From positions 1 to 6,881 of the forward strand of contig JAISUQ010000017.1 in assembly GCA_031272005.1 (NCBI GenBank): DNA of 6,881 bases, given 5' to 3'. The notes below the pieces were generated by a model, which was not told where the DNA came from, made no database searches, and was given only the letters and a program-made list of their open reading frames with translations. Positions 5,327-6,881 of the stretch are shown one piece after another. Numbering within the stretch: the first letter of the stretch is position 1; each line of letters opens with the position of its first letter. This DNA comes from Coriobacteriales bacterium. Its GTDB lineage: Bacteria; Actinomycetota; Coriobacteriia; Coriobacteriales; UBA8131. A program made the translations under genes and the position numbers.

Positions 5327-5453
5327 AGGCGGGGGAAGGAGGGAGAGAGGGATATCTCCTTACAGCGAATATTATCCGCGCCATTTCTGTCGCAAACATC
5401 ACCCATTTTTCAGAAATTTGACAAATTTCCCGTCCTTTTTCCGTCCGTCAGGC
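5319..5453 (+). repeat. 12-bp direct repeat pair CGTCCGTCAGGC
   Basis: CGTCCGTCAGGC occurs at 5319-5330, overlapping the right arm of the hairpin, and again at 5442-5453 in otherwise unrelated AT-richer sequence. With the two GACGGACG copies on the left (5188-5195 and 5293-5300), the core CGTCCGTC or its complement appears four times within 262 bp. This suggests either a protein-binding site or scattered remnants of one repeat family. Confidence 0.7.
5413..5429. promoter_or_regulatory. AT-rich dyad, possible operator upstream of leuC
   Basis: GAAATTT (5413-5419) and AAATTTC (5423-5429) form a perfect 7-bp inverted repeat around GAC. Its size and symmetry suit a helix-turn-helix dimer. It contains TTGACA at 5418-5423, but no -10 box sits 16-18 bp downstream. 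It lies about 80-95 bp upstream of the candidate leuC promoter. No named regulator can be assigned. Confidence 0.4.
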
Positions 5454-5482
5454 ACTCCAGCACCCTAAATTGCTTGTTTCAT

Positions 5483-5513
5483 CTGGCATTTTGGGGAAAT
5501 CCCGGGTTATAAT
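5483..5513 (+). promoter_or_regulatory. Candidate leuC promoter
   Basis: A perfect -10 box TATAAT (5508-5513) is preceded by CTGGCA (5483-5488, four of six matches to TTGACA) with a long 19-bp spacer. The spacer includes the palindrome CCCGGG. Transcription would start near 5520, giving a leader of about 70 nt. The -10 is convincing and the -35 is weak, so activator dependence is possible but not shown. Confidence 0.55.
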
Positions 5514-5535
5514 GGTTACTCATAAGAAAACCCCT

Positions 5536-5562
5536 TGCCGTACTTTTTTCTCCAGTACCGCA
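5536..5562 (+). promoter_or_regulatory. Stem-loop in the leuC leader
   Basis: TGC and GTAC (5536-5538, 5540-5543) pair with GTAC and GCA (5555-5558, 5560-5562), leaving one C-C mismatch and an 11-nt loop containing six T. No U tract follows, so it is not a terminator. It ends 15 nt before the leuC Shine-Dalgarno and may only be incidental structure. Confidence 0.3.
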
Positions 5563-5590
5563 TGAATAGCGCTCATCAGAGAGGTCACAG

Positions 5591-6881
5591 ATGACTGGTA
5601 TTTCAGACACGCCTGCTTCGGGCAAGACGATTGCGGAGAAGATCTTCTCCGCACACAGCGGCACAGACGCCCGCGCTGGCGACATCGTCATAGCCGATAT
5701 CGATTTCGCCATGAGCCAGGACGGCACATCCGCACTGGCTATCGATGCCATCGCCTCGATGGGCGCCGACAGCGTCTTCGACCCCGCCCGGGTGGCGATG
5801 GTCATGGACCACAGCTGTCCTTCGCCGTTGGAAGGCGTCAGTGCCATCCACGCCAAGATGCGGGCCTTTGGCAAACAGACCGGCATCCGCATCTACGACT
5901 GGGGCTGCGGCGTCTGTCATCAGCTGGTGCCCGAAAGCGGCCAGATTGTGGCCGGGGATCTGGTGGTCGGCTGTGACTCGCATACCTGTACCTACGGCGC
6001 GCTGAACGTCTTCTCCACCGGGGTCGGCTCCACAGACGGCGCGGCAGCGATGGTCTCCGGTAAACTGTGGTTCAAGGTGCCCGAGACGGTGCGCGTCAGC
6101 TATCTGGGCGAGCTGCCCCAAGGCGTTTACTCCAAAGACCTGATCCTGGCCCTGGCTGGCTTGATCGGTGTGGACGGCGCCACCTATCAGGCGCTGGAGT
6201 TCGATGGCCCGGTGATTGAGGCGCTGTCCATCGACGGGCGGATGACCATCTCCAACATGGCTATCGAAGTTGGAGCCAAGGCCGGTTTGATGCAGGCCGA
6301 CGCCAAGACCCTGGCTTTCTTTGCCCAGCGGGCCGAGCGCAACGGCCAGCCATTGGCCCGCCAGCCGCAGCCGCAGGCTCCGGATACAGACGCCAGTTAC
6401 GCCGGCCATATCGAGATTGACGCCTCGGCTCTCCAACCGCAGATTGCCCGACCCCATGCCGTGGGCAATGTGGTTCCGATAGGCGAGCTGCCCGAAACCC
6501 CGATTGCCCAGGGCTACATCGGCACCTGCACAAACGGCCGCCTGGAAGATTTTGCTATTGCATCTAGCATATTAAAGGGCCGCAAGGTCCACCCCGATGT
6601 ACGGCTGGTGGTCGCCCCGGCCTCGCGCGACATCTACCTCGACGCCATGGCCGCAGGCTACATCCAGGCCCTGGTAGAGGCTGGTGCCAGTGTGGTCACC
6701 CCGGGCTGCGGACCTTGCGTGGGCACCCACAATGGCGTACCGTCCGACGGCGAGAAGGTCATCTCCACCGCCTACCGCACCTTCCCGGGGCGGATGGGCA
6801 CCTCCAACGCCTTCATCTACCTGGGCAGCCCGGCCACCGTGGCCGCCTCGGTCCTCAATGCCAGAATCCCCGACCCCCGGG
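5591..6881 (+). CDS. leuC: Archaeal-type 3-isopropylmalate dehydratase / homoaconitase-family large subunit, 3' end cut by window
   Basis: The family uses a 4Fe-4S cluster to isomerise hydroxy-acids by dehydration and rehydration. LeuC with LeuD converts 2-isopropylmalate to 3-isopropylmalate in leucine synthesis; homoaconitase and 2,3-dimethylmalate dehydratase are close relatives. Visible motifs, numbered from ATG 5591, are MDHSCPSP (72-79), GVCHQLVPE (107-115), GCDSHTCTYGALNVFSTGVG (127-146) and SNMAIEVGAKAG (221-232). The cluster cysteines are Cys313 in GTCTNGRLED and Cys373/Cys376 in TPGCGPCVG. RMGTSNAFIYLGSP follows (401-414). The 430 visible codons reach NARIPDPR, the usual end of this roughly 420-residue class, so only a few residues should be missing. 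The start has AGAGAGGT (5578-5585) 5 nt upstream. A separate small subunit, expected just beyond the window, would complete the active site and help set specificity. The leuC symbol is therefore the most likely name and not certain. Confidence 0.85.
   Translation, partial: MTGISDTPASGKTIAEKIFSAHSGTDARAGDIVIADIDFAMSQDGTSALAIDAIASMGADSVFDPARVAMVMDHSCPSPLEGVSAIHAKMRAFGKQTGIRIYDWGCGVCHQLVPESGQIVAGDLVVGCDSHTCTYGALNVFSTGVGSTDGAAAMVSGKLWFKVPETVRVSYLGELPQGVYSKDLILALAGLIGVDGATYQALEFDGPVIEALSIDGRMTISNMAIEVGAKAGLMQADAKTLAFFAQRAERNGQPLARQPQPQAPDTDASYAGHIEIDASALQPQIARPHAVGNVVPIGELPETPIAQGYIGTCTNGRLEDFAIASSILKGRKVHPDVRLVVAPASRDIYLDAMAAGYIQALVEAGASVVTPGCGPCVGTHNGVPSDGEKVISTAYRTFPGRMGTSNAFIYLGSPATVAASVLNARIPDPR

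Larger units (their letters stand above)
5184..5590. other. Non-coding gap between nadE and leuC
   Basis: This 407-bp gap has no convincing coding region on either strand. Its left part (to about 5330) is GC-rich and made of repeats and hairpins. The part from about 5340 to 5520 is markedly AT-richer, with an AT dyad and a candidate promoter. The last 70 bp are the leuC leader. The minus-strand reading frames through it have no ribosome site and no family resemblance. No tRNA-like cloverleaf was recognised. Confidence 0.75.

Noticed and set aside
5181..5330. CRISPR array or IS terminal repeats in the nadE-leuC gap
   Set aside because: Only two direct copies with one 82-bp spacer, no cas genes and no transposase; the spacer is itself palindromic. 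Too little for either call.
5418..5423. TTGACA in the AT-rich dyad as a -35 box for leuC
   Set aside because: No -10-like hexamer is found 16-18 bp downstream; the sequence there is CCGTCC-like.
5603..6457. Minus-strand open frame of 284 codons opposite leuC
   Set aside because: The plus strand encodes an intact dehydratase with all cluster cysteines; the antisense frame shows no motif.
1..6881. A novel defence, mobile or secondary-metabolite system
   Set aside because: Every gene in the window belongs to a conserved housekeeping family with intact key residues; nothing in the sequence supports such a system.

Overview
The window is a GC-rich bacterial chromosome segment with all seven recognisable genes on the + strand. 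Two are cut by the window edges: murB on the left and an archaeal-type leuC-like dehydratase gene on the right. The lineage cannot be fixed from this sequence. A high-GC Gram-positive relative fits best, for example a deep-branching, Coriobacteriia-like Actinomycetota; Chloroflexota or a high-GC Firmicute remain possible. This rests on three things: murB directly followed by ftsQ/divIB, an IF-3 C-domain with an actinobacterial flavour (FRGREMAHPELG), and a two-domain glutamine-dependent NAD+ synthetase. It is an inference and not a database result.

Region 1 (1-1895) is cell envelope and division. The 3' part of murB (peptidoglycan precursor synthesis) overlaps the start of ftsQ/divIB (septum assembly) by 47 bp. 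The FtsQ protein is unusually long, with a ~150-residue basic low-complexity cytoplasmic tail and an acidic Ala/Glu/Asp/Ser-rich insert inside its extracytoplasmic domain.

Region 2 (1896-5183) is a translation operon with a metabolic passenger. A candidate promoter overlaps the end of ftsQ and is followed by a ~150-nt structured leader. Then come infC (IF-3), rpmI (L35), rplT (L20) and nadE (glutamine-dependent NAD+ synthetase), which starts 13 bp after rplT. infC has no plausible ATG/GTG/TTG start. The strong Shine-Dalgarno points to an ATA initiation codon, consistent with the known autoregulation of infC through non-canonical starts.

Region 3 (5184-5590) is a 407-bp non-coding gap. It holds a terminator-like hairpin just after nadE, two copies of a 23-bp direct repeat 105 bp apart (the first supplies the nadE stop codon), a perfect 13-bp inverted repeat, an AT-rich dyad, and a candidate promoter and leader for the next gene.

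Region 4 (5591-6881) is a 4Fe-4S dehydratase large subunit of the archaeal-type LeuC/homoaconitase family. It is complete except for probably a few C-terminal residues.

I saw no tRNA, rRNA, insertion sequence, CRISPR array, phage gene or defence system. Most of the window is conserved housekeeping DNA. The points worth a second look are the infC start and leader, the repeat-rich gap after nadE, and the FtsQ architecture. I do not see evidence for a wholly new system.
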